A stretch of DNA of 64,000 bases from Streptococcus pseudopneumoniae ATCC BAA-960 = CCUG 49455. Its GTDB lineage: Bacteria > Bacillota > Bacilli > Lactobacillales > Streptococcaceae. Shown here one piece after another: positions 1 to 10,204 of this stretch (the stretch's first letter is position 1; each line of letters opens with the position of its first letter). The translations under genes and the position numbers were made by a program. Location: positions 1-64,000 of the forward strand of contig NZ_MWSM01000038.1 in NCBI RefSeq assembly GCF_002087075.1, read 5' to 3'. The notes under the pieces were generated by a model. It did not search any database and had not been told where the DNA came from. It saw only the letters and a program-made list of their open reading frames with translations.

Positions 1-165
1 GACGACTCGCTTTTTCCTCTATAAGTGTCCTTGTTCACGTAAGTTCTTTTCCCACGTGAAGAGAGTTCTGACGCCGACATCAAAAACCTTGGCTGCCTCG
101 ACATGGCTGTTCCCCTCTTTGATGTAATCTAATGCTCTCTGTTTAAAATCTGTACTATATGCCAT
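1..165 (-). pseudogene. IS630-type transposase N-terminal fragment (partial, broken)
   Basis: The reverse strand encodes MAYSTDFKQRALDYIKEG..., the helix-turn-helix start of an IS630-family first ORF, beginning at 165. The frame stops at a TAG at 19-21 after GHL, but homology-like basic residues (RKKRVV) continue in the same frame to the window edge. This looks like a nonsense mutation in a transposase that runs off the left end. It is related to, but clearly different from, the IS630 copy at 7957-8853. Confidence 0.7.
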
Positions 166-359
166 AGCTTTATTATAACATGCTTGTTTGAAACTAAGCA
201 ACTATACTATGCGTTTTTCTTATTTTAAGATTTTTACCTCAACTCTCTTTTAGTATTTAACGCAGTTAATAAGGTCTATAATAGTCTAATTTAGGTAGTA
301 AATTTGTTCCTATTCTGTCAACTTTTCCTATTTTTTATCTTATTGAGGTTGGTATTTGT

Positions 360-405
360 ACAATTCAGGAATTATTAATGATTAATTAAAATTTTTTGTT
401 AGAAT
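360..405 (+). promoter_or_regulatory. comW promoter with a ComE-box-like half site
   Basis: ACAATTCAG at 360-368 matches the first half of the ComE direct repeat (aCAnTTcaG). The second half, 12 bases on, is degenerate (ATTAATTAA). A -10-like TAGAAT lies at 400-405, just before the comW ribosome site. ComE activation of comW is established in pneumococcus; the site assignment here is by pattern only. Confidence 0.5.
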
Positions 406-437
406 AAGTTCATAAAAAAGAAAAGGAGTATTTGATT

Positions 438-674
438 ATGTTACAAAAAATTTATGAGCAGATGGCGGATTTTTATAGAAATATTGAAGAAGAGTATGGT
501 ACTGTATTTGGTGATAATTTTGACTGGGAACATTTTCATTTTAAATTTTTAATTTATTATTTAGTGAGATATGGTATTGGGTGTCGTAGGGATTTTATCG
601 TTTACCATTATCGTGTTGCTTATCGTTTGTATCTTGAAAAGATGATAATGAAACAAGGTTTTATTTCTTGTTGA
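438..674 (+). CDS. comW: ComW, competence factor that stabilises and activates SigX
   Basis: This 78-residue protein (MLQKIYEQMADFYRN...) matches ComW, with the characteristic run FDWEHFHFKFLIYYLVRYGIG and C-terminal FISC. ComW protects the alternative sigma factor SigX from proteolysis and helps it work with core RNA polymerase during competence. The ATG at 438 follows AAAGGAG; an in-frame TTG two codons upstream is ignored because it lacks spacing. The gene lies alone between IS debris and purA, as in S. pneumoniae. It matters here because at least nine cin-box-like promoters, targets of SigX, lie elsewhere in the window. Confidence 0.93.
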   Translation: MLQKIYEQMADFYRNIEEEYGTVFGDNFDWEHFHFKFLIYYLVRYGIGCRRDFIVYHYRVAYRLYLEKMIMKQGFISC

Positions 675-835
675 GATAGTCTGAGTTAATTTCCGAACAA
701 ATTTACTTTTTTATGGCAATATAACAATAAATAGCTGGTAATTTTTCTAAAACATTTTTTAATAGTTGGAAATAGCAAATCTTTCTATTGTTTCTTCTTG
801 ATAAAAAGGCGATTTTTTCTTATAATAAATTGTAA

Positions 836-2191
<1,356 letters not shown>

Positions 2192-2197
2192 GAGATT

Positions 2198-2230
2198 TTT
2201 AAGATTTGTTTAAGATAGGTCGGGTATACT
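2198..2230 (+). promoter_or_regulatory. CiaR-box promoter of csRNA
   Basis: TTTAAG-N5-TTTAAG (2198-2203 and 2209-2214) is an exact CiaR direct repeat, placed about ten bases upstream of the -10 TATACT at 2225-2230. This is the architecture of CiaRH-driven small RNA promoters in pneumococcus. Confidence 0.88.
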
Positions 2231-2236
2231 ATAGAC

Positions 2237-2336
2237 AGTTACAAGAAGACCTCCTAACTTGTTGTAACAAATATCCTAAACTTTTCTTTTTCATAATAAT
2301 CTCCCTATAAAGTCACCGCATTCGGTGGCTTTTTTT
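2237..2336 (+). ncRNA. ccnC: CiaR-dependent small RNA (csRNA family)
   Basis: An RNA of about 100 nt starting near 2237 ends in a strong terminator hairpin (GCCACCG-type stem at 2311-2330 plus T run). Its unpaired middle carries pyrimidine-rich CTCC-type segments that can pair with ribosome-binding sites, as in the csRNA family, which restrains competence by repressing targets such as comC. The genomic position between purA and tadA fits the member called ccnC; the letter assignment is from memory of gene order and is less certain than the family. Confidence 0.85.
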
Positions 2337-2390
2337 GTCTTGGGATTCATGATATAATAATAAAATCGATAAGTAGTAAAAGGGAAATTG

Positions 2391-2858
2391 ATGAATTATA
2401 CAGTTGAAGAAAAAGAAGTCTTTATGAGGGAAGCTTTGAGAGAGGCTGAGATTGCTCTTGAACACGATGAAATTCCAATTGGTTGTGTGATTGTCAAGGA
2501 CGGAGAAATCATTGGTCGTGGGCATAATGCGCGTGAGGAACTGCAACGAGCGGTTATGCATGCGGAGATTATGGCAATAGAGAATGCGAACCTAAGTGAG
2601 GAGAGCTGGCGCTTGCTTGATTGCACGCTTTTTGTGAGCATTGAGCCGTGTGTCATGTGTAGTGGGGCGATTGGACTTGCCCGTATTCCAAACGTGGTCT
2701 ATGGGGCTAAAAACCAGAAATTTGGCGCTGCTGGGAGTTTGTATGATATCTTGACAGATGAGCGTCTCAATCATCGTGTGGAGGTTGAAACGGGAATTTT
2801 GGAAGATGAATGCGCAGCTATTATGCAGGATTTTTTTAGAAATAGACGGAAAAAATAA
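2391..2858 (+). CDS. tadA: tRNA-specific adenosine deaminase (A34 to inosine)
   Basis: A 155-residue zinc deaminase that converts A34 to inosine in tRNA-Arg(ACG), needed to decode CGN codons. The zinc and catalytic motifs are complete: H57-A-E59 and P86-C87-V-M-C90. The ATG at 2391 follows AAAAGGGAAA; a TTG one codon earlier is the open-frame extension. It follows the csRNA terminator, with its own -10-like sequence (TATAATAATAA) near 2352, so it is transcribed separately from purA. Confidence 0.96.
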   Translation: MNYTVEEKEVFMREALREAEIALEHDEIPIGCVIVKDGEIIGRGHNAREELQRAVMHAEIMAIENANLSEESWRLLDCTLFVSIEPCVMCSGAIGLARIPNVVYGAKNQKFGAAGSLYDILTDERLNHRVEVETGILEDECAAIMQDFFRNRRKK

Positions 2859-2897
2859 TTTTGCTTTTAAAATGAATAGGAATGTGATATAATAAAT

Positions 2898-2980
2898 AGT
2901 GGAGCAACAGTTCTGCGTGAAGCGGGTCAGGGGAGGAATCCAGCAGCCCTAAGCGATTTGAATTGTGTGCTCTTTTTTTC
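2898..2980 (+). ncRNA. ffs: Small signal recognition particle RNA (scRNA / 4.5S)
   Basis: The conserved SRP domain IV region GGTCAGGGGAGGAATCC...CAGCAGCCCTAAGCGA (2925-2956) is clear, with closing arms GAGCA (2902-2906) and TGCTC (2968-2972) and a terminal T run. TATAAT at 2888-2893 is its -10. It pairs with Ffh to target nascent membrane proteins. Confidence 0.93.
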
Positions 2981-2988
2981 GTGCTTTT

Positions 2989-2996
2989 TCCGAATA
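2989..2996 (+). promoter_or_regulatory. cin-box (SigX promoter) of the dut-radA operon
   Basis: TCCGAATA preceded by a T run fits the SigX element TNCGAATA. dut, its neighbour and radA are established late competence genes in pneumococcus, so this site also serves as an in-window reference for the TTCGAATA copies in the accessory region. Confidence 0.75.
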
Positions 2997-3044
2997 AATA
3001 AGATAGAATAATCTAGAATAAATGATAATAGAAAAGAGAAGATG

Positions 3045-3488
3045 ATGAAAATTCGTGGTTTTGAATTGGTTTCTAGTTTTACAGATGAAAATTTATTGCC
3101 CAAGCGTGAGACAGCGCATGCGGCTGGTTACGACTTAAAGGTTGCTGTGCGTACAGTTATTGCGCCAGGAGAGATTGTCTTGGTTCCGACAGGGGTTAAG
3201 GCTTATATGCAGCCGACTGAGGTTCTCTACCTCTATGATCGTTCTTCAAACCCTCGTAAAAAGGGCTTGGTTTTAATTAATTCAGTTGGGGTCATTGATG
3301 GGGATTATTATGGAAATCCTGGGAATGAAGGGCATATTTTTGCACAGATGAAGAATATCACAGATCAAGAAGTTGTTCTTGAAGTTGGAGAACGTGTTGT
3401 CCAGGCTGTCTTTGCTCCTTTCTTAATTGCAGATGGAGATGCGGCTGATGGCGTGCGAACTGGTGGATTTGGATCGACAGGGCACTAG
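3045..3488 (+). CDS. dut: dUTP diphosphatase
   Basis: 147 residues (MKIRGFELVSSFTDE...). Hydrolyses dUTP to dUMP, keeping uracil out of DNA. Typical trimeric dUTPase motifs are visible: AGYDLKVA near the start, the DRSSNPRKKGLVL motif, GVIDGDYYGNPGNEG, and the glycine-rich tail TGGFGSTG. Two adjacent ATGs (3042, 3045) are possible starts. First gene of the competence-induced dut-PGM-radA unit, separated by one base from the next gene. Confidence 0.95.
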   Translation: MKIRGFELVSSFTDENLLPKRETAHAAGYDLKVAVRTVIAPGEIVLVPTGVKAYMQPTEVLYLYDRSSNPRKKGLVLINSVGVIDGDYYGNPGNEGHIFAQMKNITDQEVVLEVGERVVQAVFAPFLIADGDAADGVRTGGFGSTGH

Positions 3489-3489
3489 A

Positions 3490-4005
3490 ATGAAGATTAT
3501 CTTTGTACGTCATGGGGAGCCAGATTATCGTGAGTTAGAGGAGCGATCTTATACGGGATTTGGGATAGATTTGGCACCCTTGTCTGAGATGGGACGGCAG
3601 CAAGCCCAGGAACTGAGAAAAAATCCTTTACTACCTTCAGCTGAAATAATCATATCTTCTGCAGTCACAAGAGCTTTAGAAACAGCTTCTTATGTGGTTT
3701 GTGCTACGGGTCTTCCTTTAAGAGTGGAGCCATTATTGCATGAATGGCAGGTCTATGAAAGTGGCACAGATAATTTTGAAAAAGCTCGTACTATGTTTCT
3801 AGAAAATAAGGGGGAGTTACTTCCTAATAGTCCTATTCAATATGAGACAGCTGAAGAGATGAAGTCTCGTTTTCTAGAATGCATGGCTAAGTATCGAGAA
3901 CATCAGAGTGTGGTAGTTGTTGCTCATCGAATGCTCATGCGCCAGTTTGTGCCAAATGAGAAGATTGATTTTTGCCAAGTGATTGAGTGTGAGTTAGAGA
4001 TATAG
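3490..4005 (+). CDS. Histidine phosphatase (phosphoglycerate mutase-like) family protein
   Basis: 171 residues with the phosphohistidine motif [13 protein letters not shown] at the N-terminus and a second catalytic histidine in [12 protein letters not shown]. The family includes phosphoglycerate mutases and small phosphatases; the substrate is unknown. It sits between dut and radA in the same operon (one base after the dut stop), so it is expected to be induced in competence. No ribosome site is obvious, suggesting translational coupling to dut. Confidence 0.85.
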   Translation: MKIIFVRHGEPDYRELEERSYTGFGIDLAPLSEMGRQQAQELRKNPLLPSAEIIISSAVTRALETASYVVCATGLPLRVEPLLHEWQVYESGTDNFEKARTMFLENKGELLPNSPIQYETAEEMKSRFLECMAKYREHQSVVVVAHRMLMRQFVPNEKIDFCQVIECELEI

Positions 4006-4018
4006 AAAGAGGTTTATC

Positions 4019-5380
4019 ATCGCAAAGAAAAAAGCGACATTTGTATGTCAAAATTGTGGCTATAATTCCCCTAAATATCTGGGACGTTGTCCCAACTGTG
4101 GGTCTTGGTCTTCCTTTGTAGAAGAGGTTGAGGTTGCCGAGGTCAAGAATGCGCGTGTGTCCTTGACAGGTGAGAAAACCAAGCCCATGAAACTAGCTGA
4201 GGTGACTTCAATCAACGTCAATCGAACCAAGACAGAGATGGAGGAATTCAACCGTGTACTTGGAGGCGGAGTGGTACCGGGAAGTCTCGTCCTCATCGGT
4301 GGGGATCCTGGGATTGGGAAATCAACCCTTCTCTTACAAGTCTCAACCCAGTTGTCCCAAGTGGGGACGGTTCTCTATGTCAGTGGGGAGGAATCTGCCC
4401 AGCAGATTAAGCTAAGAGCAGAGCGTTTGGGAGATATTGATAGCGAGTTTTATCTCTATGCAGAGACCAATATGCAGAGTGTTCGAGCTGAGGTAGAAAG
4501 AATCCAGCCAAACTTCCTCATTATTGACTCCATTCAGACCATTATGTCTCCTGAGATTTCAGGGGTGCAGGGGTCTGTTTCTCAGGTGCGTGAGGTGACG
4601 GCTGAGCTCATGCAGCTGGCCAAAACTAATAACATTGCCATCTTTATCGTAGGACATGTGACCAAGGAGGGAACATTGGCTGGGCCGCGTATGTTGGAGC
4701 ATATGGTGGATACGGTGCTTTACTTTGAAGGGGAGCGTCACCATACCTTCCGTATTCTGAGAGCGGTCAAAAATCGTTTTGGCTCCACTAATGAGATTGG
4801 AATTTTTGAGATGCAGTCGGGCGGATTGGTTGAGGTTCTTAATCCGAGTCAAGTTTTCCTAGAAGAGCGTTTGGATGGAGCGACTGGCTCATCAATCGTT
4901 GTGACCATGGAAGGGACGCGTCCTATTCTTGCAGAAGTGCAGGCCTTGGTGACACCGACCATGTTTGGAAATGCCAAGCGTACGACGACAGGACTTGATT
5001 TTAACCGTGCTAGCTTGATTATGGCTGTTTTGGAAAAGCGGGCAGGTCTTCTCTTGCAAAATCAGGACGCCTATCTTAAATCTGCTGGCGGTGTCAAATT
5101 GGATGAACCTGCCATTGACTTGGCCGTTGCTGTTGCTATTGCTTCGAGCTATAAGGACAAGCCAACTAATCCTCAGGAATGTTTTGTGGGAGAACTGGGC
5201 TTGACAGGAGAAATTCGGCGCGTGAATCGTATCGAACAACGTATCAACGAAGCTGCTAAGTTAGGCTTTACTAAGATTTATGTACCTAAGAATTCCTTGC
5301 CAGGAATCACTCCGCCCAAGGAAATTCAGGTCATTGGCGTGACAACGATTCAGGAAGTTTTGAAAAAGGTCTTTGCATAA
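4019..5380 (+). CDS. radA: DNA repair protein RadA (branch-migration helicase)
   Basis: A 453-residue RecA-like helicase that extends recombination intermediates during transformation and repair. The C4 zinc finger (C10, C13, C24, C27), Walker [11 protein letters not shown], the KNRFG motif ([13 protein letters not shown]) and a Lon-like C-terminal domain are all present. The only ATG/GTG/TTG start in frame is GTG 4157, which would remove the zinc finger. Upstream the frame is open back to a TAG at 3995 with no standard start, so ATC at 4019 (or 4016), six (three) bases after AAAGAGG, is the likely non-AUG initiator. Third gene of the cin-box operon. Confidence 0.93.
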   Translation: MAKKKATFVCQNCGYNSPKYLGRCPNCGSWSSFVEEVEVAEVKNARVSLTGEKTKPMKLAEVTSINVNRTKTEMEEFNRVLGGGVVPGSLVLIGGDPGIGKSTLLLQVSTQLSQVGTVLYVSGEESAQQIKLRAERLGDIDSEFYLYAETNMQSVRAEVERIQPNFLIIDSIQTIMSPEISGVQGSVSQVREVTAELMQLAKTNNIAIFIVGHVTKEGTLAGPRMLEHMVDTVLYFEGERHHTFRILRAVKNRFGSTNEIGIFEMQSGGLVEVLNPSQVFLEERLDGATGSSIVVTMEGTRPILAEVQALVTPTMFGNAKRTTTGLDFNRASLIMAVLEKRAGLLLQNQDAYLKSAGGVKLDEPAIDLAVAVAIASSYKDKPTNPQECFVGELGLTGEIRRVNRIEQRINEAAKLGFTKIYVPKNSLPGITPPKEIQVIGVTTIQEVLKKVFA

Positions 5381-5452
5381 TCCGTGACAAATTCTCTTAA
5401 AAATGATAAGATAGGAGAAATATTTGACTATCAAATTTTCAAGGAGGGAATC

Positions 5453-5950
5453 GTGTCGTATTTTGAACAGTTTATGCAAGCTAATCAGGCTTATGTTGCC
5501 TTACATGGGCAGTTAAATCTGCCACTTAAACCCAAAACAAGAGTAGCTATTGTGACCTGTATGGACTCTCGTCTGCACGTTGCGCAAGCTCTGGGCTTGG
5601 CACTTGGGGATGCTCATATCTTGCGGAATGCAGGTGGTCGAGTGACTGAAGACATGATTCGTTCGCTAGTTATTTCCCAGCAACAAATGGGGACAAGAGA
5701 GATTGTGGTATTGCACCATACAGACTGTGGTGCTCAGACCTTTGAAAATGAACCTTTTCAGGAGTATTTAAAAGAGGAATTAGGTGTAGATGTGTCAGAC
5801 CAGGACTTCTTGCCCTTCCAAGATATAGAAGAGAGTGTACGCGAGGATATGCAACTGCTTATCGAGTCTCCCCTAATACCAGACGATGTCACTATCTTTG
5901 GTGCCATTTACAATGTTGATACAGGAAGTATGACAGTCGTAGAATTATAA
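5453..5950 (+). CDS. Beta-class carbonic anhydrase
   Basis: 165 residues. Interconverts CO2 and bicarbonate, supplying bicarbonate for biosynthesis including purines and fatty acids. Zinc ligands and the Asp-Arg dyad are seen in TCMDSRLH and LHHTDCG. The start is GTG at 5453 after a perfect AAGGAGGG; an upstream open frame from 5384 has no ribosome site. Lies 72 bases after radA and 24 before a membrane protein gene. The pneumococcal enzyme is needed for growth in ambient CO2. Confidence 0.93.
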   Translation: MSYFEQFMQANQAYVALHGQLNLPLKPKTRVAIVTCMDSRLHVAQALGLALGDAHILRNAGGRVTEDMIRSLVISQQQMGTREIVVLHHTDCGAQTFENEPFQEYLKEELGVDVSDQDFLPFQDIEESVREDMQLLIESPLIPDDVTIFGAIYNVDTGSMTVVEL

Positions 5951-5974
5951 ATACTTCATTTAGAAAGAAAGTGT

Positions 5975-6790
5975 ATGAAGAAAAGCAGTATTTTATTTAT
6001 TTTTATTTTATTGCTATGTATTGGTTTACAGTATGAAACCATCTACTATACGGACGGTTCGAGGTCAGGTGCGGAATATGGACTAATGGGAGTTTCTATC
6101 TTTCTAGCTCTCTTTTACATGATTCCGGCTCTTTATTTTCTCTTCCGTATTGGGAAAAAATGGGAATTGCCAAAGAAGGTTTTGATTCTGTCTTTATTGG
6201 GAGGGATGTTCCTTTCAGGCTGGTTGTCTAGCTTTGCGAATACCTATATCCATGATTTGCTGGGTATGCTTTTTCCAGATAGTACATTTTTAAATGCCTT
6301 TGAAAGTGCTATTGTGGCTCCTTTGGTAGAAGAACCCTTGAAATTATTGCCACTTGTTTTTGTTTTGGCTTTGATTCCTGTGCGAAAATTAAAATCTTTG
6401 TTTTTACTTGGAATTGCTTCCGGTTTGGGATTCCAAATGATTGAGGATATTGGTTATATTCGTACGGATTTGCCAGAGGGCTTTGACTTTACTATTTCGC
6501 GAATTTTAGAGCGTATCATCTCAGGAATTGCCTCTCACTGGACTTTTTCAGGTCTAGCTGTAGTAGGTGTTTACTTGCTTTACAGAGCCTATAAAGGACA
6601 GAAGGTTGGCAAGAAACAGGGCCTTATTTTTCTAGGTTTAGCCTTGGGAACTCACTTCTTGTTTAACTCTCCTTTTGTGGAGTTGGAAACAGAGTTGCCT
6701 TTAGCGATTCCAGTGGTTACGGCTATTGCTCTCTATGGTTTTTATCATGCTTATTGCTTTGTTGAGAAACACAATGAGTTGATGACCTAG
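5975..6790 (+). CDS. PrsW-family intramembrane protease-like protein
   Basis: 271 residues with about eight hydrophobic segments. Motifs of the PrsW (M82) glutamic-type intramembrane protease family are visible: APLVEEPLK, GFQMIEDIGYI, a central SHWTFSGL and a late GTHFLFN. PrsW of Bacillus cleaves an anti-sigma factor; the substrate here is unknown. The ATG follows AGAAAGAAAG. Probably co-transcribed with carbonic anhydrase. Confidence 0.75.
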   Translation: MKKSSILFIFILLLCIGLQYETIYYTDGSRSGAEYGLMGVSIFLALFYMIPALYFLFRIGKKWELPKKVLILSLLGGMFLSGWLSSFANTYIHDLLGMLFPDSTFLNAFESAIVAPLVEEPLKLLPLVFVLALIPVRKLKSLFLLGIASGLGFQMIEDIGYIRTDLPEGFDFTISRILERIISGIASHWTFSGLAVVGVYLLYRAYKGQKVGKKQGLIFLGLALGTHFLFNSPFVELETELPLAIPVVTAIALYGFYHAYCFVEKHNELMT

Positions 6791-6934
6791 AATATTTTTC
6801 AAAAGAATGATGCAAGGGTACAAATATGGTGCCCTTCTTTTATTTTTGATTGAAAAATAGTGCAAAAAGCGCTACAATGGTAGATGGAAAATCTTGTGAA
6901 AAGCACAAGTTATACATATATACCGGAGGAAATC

Positions 6935-7903
6935 ATGTCTTTTTCTGATTTAAAGCTGTTTGCCCTTTCTTCTAATAAAGAATTGGCAGAACGTGTGGCG
7001 CAGGAGATTGGGATAGAGTTGGGGAAATCAAGTGTTCGCCAATTTTCAGATGGAGAGATTCAGGTCAACATTGAAGAATCAATCCGTGGGAAACACGTCT
7101 TTATCCTACAATCAACTAGTTCGCCTGTAAATGACAATCTGCTTGAAATTTTGATTATGGTAGATGCTTTGAAGCGTGCGAGTGCAGAATCTGTCAATGT
7201 TGTCATGCCTTACTATGGGTATGCACGTCAGGATAGAAAGGCGAGAGCGCGTGAGCCAATCACTTCAAAACTTGTCGCAAATATGCTTGAAGTAGCTGGA
7301 GTGGATCGTTTATTGACCATCGACTTGCATGCTGCGCAAATTCAAGGATTCTTTGATATTCCTGTGGATCATTTGATGGGTGCTCCTCTGATTGCAGATT
7401 ATTTTGAGCGTCGTGGTATGGTTGGTTCTGACTATGTGGTTGTCAGCCCGGACCATGGAGGGGTGACTCGTGCTCGTAAGTTGGCAGAATTTTTGAAAAC
7501 ATCTATCGCTATTATTGATAAACGTCGTAGCGTTGATAAGATGAATACTAGTGAAGTTATGAACATCATCGGTAAGGTTGAAGGCAAGACTTGTATCTTG
7601 ATTGATGATATGATTGATACCGCTGGAACGATTTGTCATGCGGCAGATGCTCTTGCGGAAGCTGGTGCTGTTGAAGTCTATGCAAGCTGTACGCACCCAG
7701 TTCTTTCTGGTCCTGCTACGGACAATATCCAAAAATCAGCTATTAAGAAATTGGTTGTTTTGGATACTATCTATCTGCCAGAAGAGCGTTTGATTGATAA
7801 GATTGAGCAGATTTCAATCGCTCATCTTCTAGGGGATGCTATCGTACGTATTCATGAAAAACGACCACTTTCTCCACTTTTCGGTATTGAGAAAAAAATT
7901 TAA
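6935..7903 (+). CDS. prs: Ribose-phosphate pyrophosphokinase (PRPP synthetase)
   Basis: 322 residues. Makes PRPP from ribose 5-phosphate and ATP, feeding PurF, pyrimidine, histidine and NAD synthesis. Key motifs: [29 protein letters not shown] and the PRPP loop [13 protein letters not shown]. The ATG at 6935 follows CCGGAGGAAATC; an upstream ATG at 6884 lacks a site and family support. A -10 TACAAT lies near 6873. Followed by a strong terminator. Confidence 0.96.
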   Translation: MSFSDLKLFALSSNKELAERVAQEIGIELGKSSVRQFSDGEIQVNIEESIRGKHVFILQSTSSPVNDNLLEILIMVDALKRASAESVNVVMPYYGYARQDRKARAREPITSKLVANMLEVAGVDRLLTIDLHAAQIQGFFDIPVDHLMGAPLIADYFERRGMVGSDYVVVSPDHGGVTRARKLAEFLKTSIAIIDKRRSVDKMNTSEVMNIIGKVEGKTCILIDDMIDTAGTICHAADALAEAGAVEVYASCTHPVLSGPATDNIQKSAIKKLVVLDTIYLPEERLIDKIEQISIAHLLGDAIVRIHEKRPLSPLFGIEKKI

Positions 7904-7910
7904 TGACCAA

Positions 7911-7938
7911 GCCTGAGATGGTTCTCAGGTTTTTTCGT
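7911..7938 (+). terminator. Terminator after prs
   Basis: CCTGAGA-TGGT-TCTCAGG stem followed by TTTTTT; rho-independent form. Confidence 0.85.
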
Positions 7939-7944
7939 CTTTTT

Positions 7945-7952
7945 TCCGAATA
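7945..7952 (+). promoter_or_regulatory. cin-box-like element cut off by IS630 insertion
   Basis: TCCGAATA with a T run, just like the dut cin-box, lies four bases before the IS630 left end. In the uninterrupted inverted copy (13750-13825) this element continues into AAATAGATAGAAGC. The insertion separates the element from the decayed gene at 8920. Confidence 0.5.
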
Positions 7953-7959
7953 AATATAG

Positions 7960-8557
7960 TCAATTGAAACAAGAACAAGACAAAAGAGCCTCGTAAAAGG
8001 TATTGCAACTTGGTAATACCTTTTTGAGATGCTTTTTGATATGAGCCCATGTCTTCTCAATAGGATTGTACTCAGGTGAGTAGGGAGGAAGGGGTAAAAG
8101 TTTATGCCCAAACTCTTCACACAAGAATTCTATTCTAGCTATTCTATTGGAATCTTGCATTATCCATAATAATAACTGAGGGTGTATTTAATGTCGGTAA
8201 GAGAAATTTCTGAAAGCAAGCTTCAAAAAAGTCGCTCGTCATTGTTTCTTGGTAAGTTATTGGAGCGATTAACTCACCATTTGTTAGCCCTGCAACCAAA
8301 GAAATCCCCTGATATCTTCTTCCAGAGACTTTACCTCCTATTAACTGACCTTTTGATGAGCAACCATATTCTCGATAAAAGTAAGTATCGAATCCTGTTT
8401 CATCAATATAAACAGGTGCTAAGTGCTTTAAACTATTAAAATTCTTAAGAAATAAGGATACTTTTTCTGGGTCTTGTTCATAGTAGGTGTGGTTCTTTTT
8501 TTCGAGTGTACCCCATAAATTTGAGCGCATAGTGGATAGTAGTTGGATGACAGCCAA
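7960..8557 (-). pseudogene. IS630-Spn1-like transposase second ORF (DDE domain), frameshifted
   Basis: The catalytic half (VYIDETGFDTYFYREYG..., IIMDNARF) runs from 8557 to about 8144, then stops; the remainder (LLPLPPYSPEYNPIEKTWAHIKKHL) continues in another frame to 7960. An extra A after GATTCC at about 8145 explains the break. The DDE residues are present but split, so no full transposase can be made without a second frameshift. Confidence 0.85.
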
Positions 8558-8807
8558 ATTCAGAAGCTATTTCAGTCAAATAAGCGTCTGGATTGTCAGT
8601 AAGATAGTTTTTAAGTCTATCTTTATCAACTTTTCTTGGTTTTGTTCCTTTTACTTGATGGTTTAGCTCTTCTGTTCCCTCTTTTAGCCTTAACCAGCCA
8701 TAAATGGTATTACGTGAGATTTGGAAAACCTGTGATGCTTTTGTTATACTACCTGTTCGCTCACAATAGCCGAGAACTTTTTTACGAAAATCTATTGAAT
8801 ATGCCAT
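8478..8807 (-). CDS. IS630-Spn1-like transposase first ORF (HTH domain)
   Basis: MAYSIDFRKKVLGYCERTGS..., an HTH DNA-binding segment ending in YTRKKEPHLL. Start taken at the conserved MAYS (8807); the open frame extends to 8846. It overlaps the second ORF across a run of seven A residues (GAAAAAAAG on the coding strand, about 8499-8507), the usual place where the two frames are joined by slippage. Confidence 0.8.
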   Translation of the reverse strand: MAYSIDFRKKVLGYCERTGSITKASQVFQISRNTIYGWLRLKEGTEELNHQVKGTKPRKVDKDRLKNYLTDNPDAYLTEIASEFGCHPTTIHYALKFMGYTRKKEPHLL

Positions 8808-8855
8808 AAGAAGATTATACAACATTGTGTACTGTTTTTGGTTCATTTTACTATA

Positions 8856-8912
8856 GATAGAAGCAGTGAATCTAGCAAACCTAGATTTAAAAATGTGCTA
8901 TAATGAAAGGAG
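8856..8912 (+). repeat. Right part of an inverted intergenic repeat (copy A)
   Basis: GATAGAAGCAGTGAATCTAG... through TTTAAAAATGTGCTATAATG is the reverse complement, with a few changes, of 13755-13808. With 7941-7956 it makes a roughly 70-bp element split by IS630. It contains a -10 TATAAT near 8900 that would serve the decayed gene at 8920. Confidence 0.75.
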
Positions 8913-8919
8913 AGAAAGA

Positions 8920-9890
8920 ATGATTCTAAGACATCCGGGCATTAGCTCAACCAATGATTTGGACGCTAAGAAAATCTTTAGCAATCCAGAAATCACTTGT
9001 CAATTTATCCGCGATATGCTGGATTTACCAGCCAAAAATGTGACCATTTTGGAGGGAAGTAATATTCACGTCTTGCCTTCTCTGCCCTATTAAGCACAAG
9101 ATTTCTATACCAGTATAGACGTCTTGGCGGAGTTGGATAATGGAACCCAAGTAATCATTGAAATTCAAGTTCATCATCAGAATTTTTTCATCAATCTCCT
9201 GTGGGCTTACTTGTGCAGTCAGGTCAATCAAAATCTAGAAAAAATTCGCCAATAAGAAGGAAACGCTCACCAAAGTTATAAACACATCGCATCAGTATAC
9301 GCAATAGCTATTGTGGATAGTAATTACTTTCAGGATGATCAAGCTTTTCATAGCTTTAGTATGCGAGAGGGAACGACAGGTGAAGTCTTAACCATCACAA
9401 ACAATGGACAGGAAAACCATCTAGTCAAGATGGTATTCTTGGAATTAAAAAATACAGAGAAACCAGCAAGGATAGCGTTCGCAAGCCATGGTTGGAGTTT
9501 TTCGGGAATAAACCCTTTACCCAGCGCCCCGAGCGAGCCATCAGCCAAGCAGACCAACTGCTAGATTACAAGAGCTGGTCCGAGGAGGACAGGAAAATGT
9601 TTAGTCAACTACGTATGCGTGAAGAACAAGCCTTACTCGCTCATGACTATGCATTGGAACAAGCGGAGGAAAAAGACTTAGAGCGTGGTCGTGCAGAGGG
9701 GATTGAACAGGGACTGGAGCGTGGTCTTGAACGTGGACGAGCTGAAGGGATTGAACAAGGGCGAGAAGAAGGCTTGGAACGTGGGAAACTTTTTGCCTTT
9801 CTGGATATGGTTCGCCAAGGACTTCTGACTTCCGAGGTTGCCAGCCATCAGCTGGGTATGAGCGTCGCTGAGTTTGAGTCCTTGCTATGA
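8920..9890 (+). pseudogene. Decayed PD-(D/E)XK (Rpn-type) nuclease/transposase family gene
   Basis: Fragments read in order: MILRHPGISSTNDLDAKKIF..., stop at 9091; FYTSIDVLAELDNGTQVIIEIQVHHQ..., stop near 9253; VYAIAIVDSNYFQDDQAFHSF...LVFLELKN-type; then, after a frameshift near 9480, a 132-residue tail with repeated LERGRAEGIEQG. The order and the D...EIQ core fit the Rpn/PD-(D/E)XK family of putative recombination-promoting nucleases common in pneumococci. At least two stops and one frameshift leave it inactive. A ribosome site AAAGGAGAG precedes the ATG. Confidence 0.8.
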
Positions 9891-10204
9891 GGTCACATTT
9901 TTTTAATATAGTAGAAAGTTAATGAAATGGCGAGTTATTTCTAAAATACTTGTCATTTTTGTTTGACATTTGGAAGGGGGATAGGATAATACCATAGAAG
10001 TGAGTTCTGTCCAACTATCGATATGGATTAGATATGTGAAGTTTGACTCAAAGTTTAAGAAATTTGTGAGATTTTCACTTGGGAGATACGGTATTTGAAG
10101 GGTATTTTATCTCACAAAGGTGTTTTTCAACCTTTTTTGAAAAAAATGAAAGCTCTTCTAGGCATAAGAAAACACCTCTGTGTTATACTTGTTGTTCAAC
10201 CACA
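9891..10204 (+). other. Intergenic stretch before IS debris
   Basis: AT-rich 314 bases with no supported gene. AAGGTGTTTTTCAACCTTTTTT at about 10118-10139 can form a weak terminator-like hairpin. Short open frames here have no ribosome site or recognisable sequence. Confidence 0.5.

Larger units (their letters stand above)
7957..8853 (-). mobile_element. IS630-Spn1-like insertion sequence, full length
   Basis: 897 bp with imperfect terminal inverted repeats (TAGTCAATTGAAAC at the left; the right end reads TAGTAAAATGAACC in reverse complement) and a TA duplication (7955-7956 and 8854-8855), the hallmark of IS630-family insertion. It carries two overlapping reverse-strand ORFs. The empty target site can be read, inverted, at about 13809. 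The second ORF is frameshifted, so this copy is probably inactive. Confidence 0.88.
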
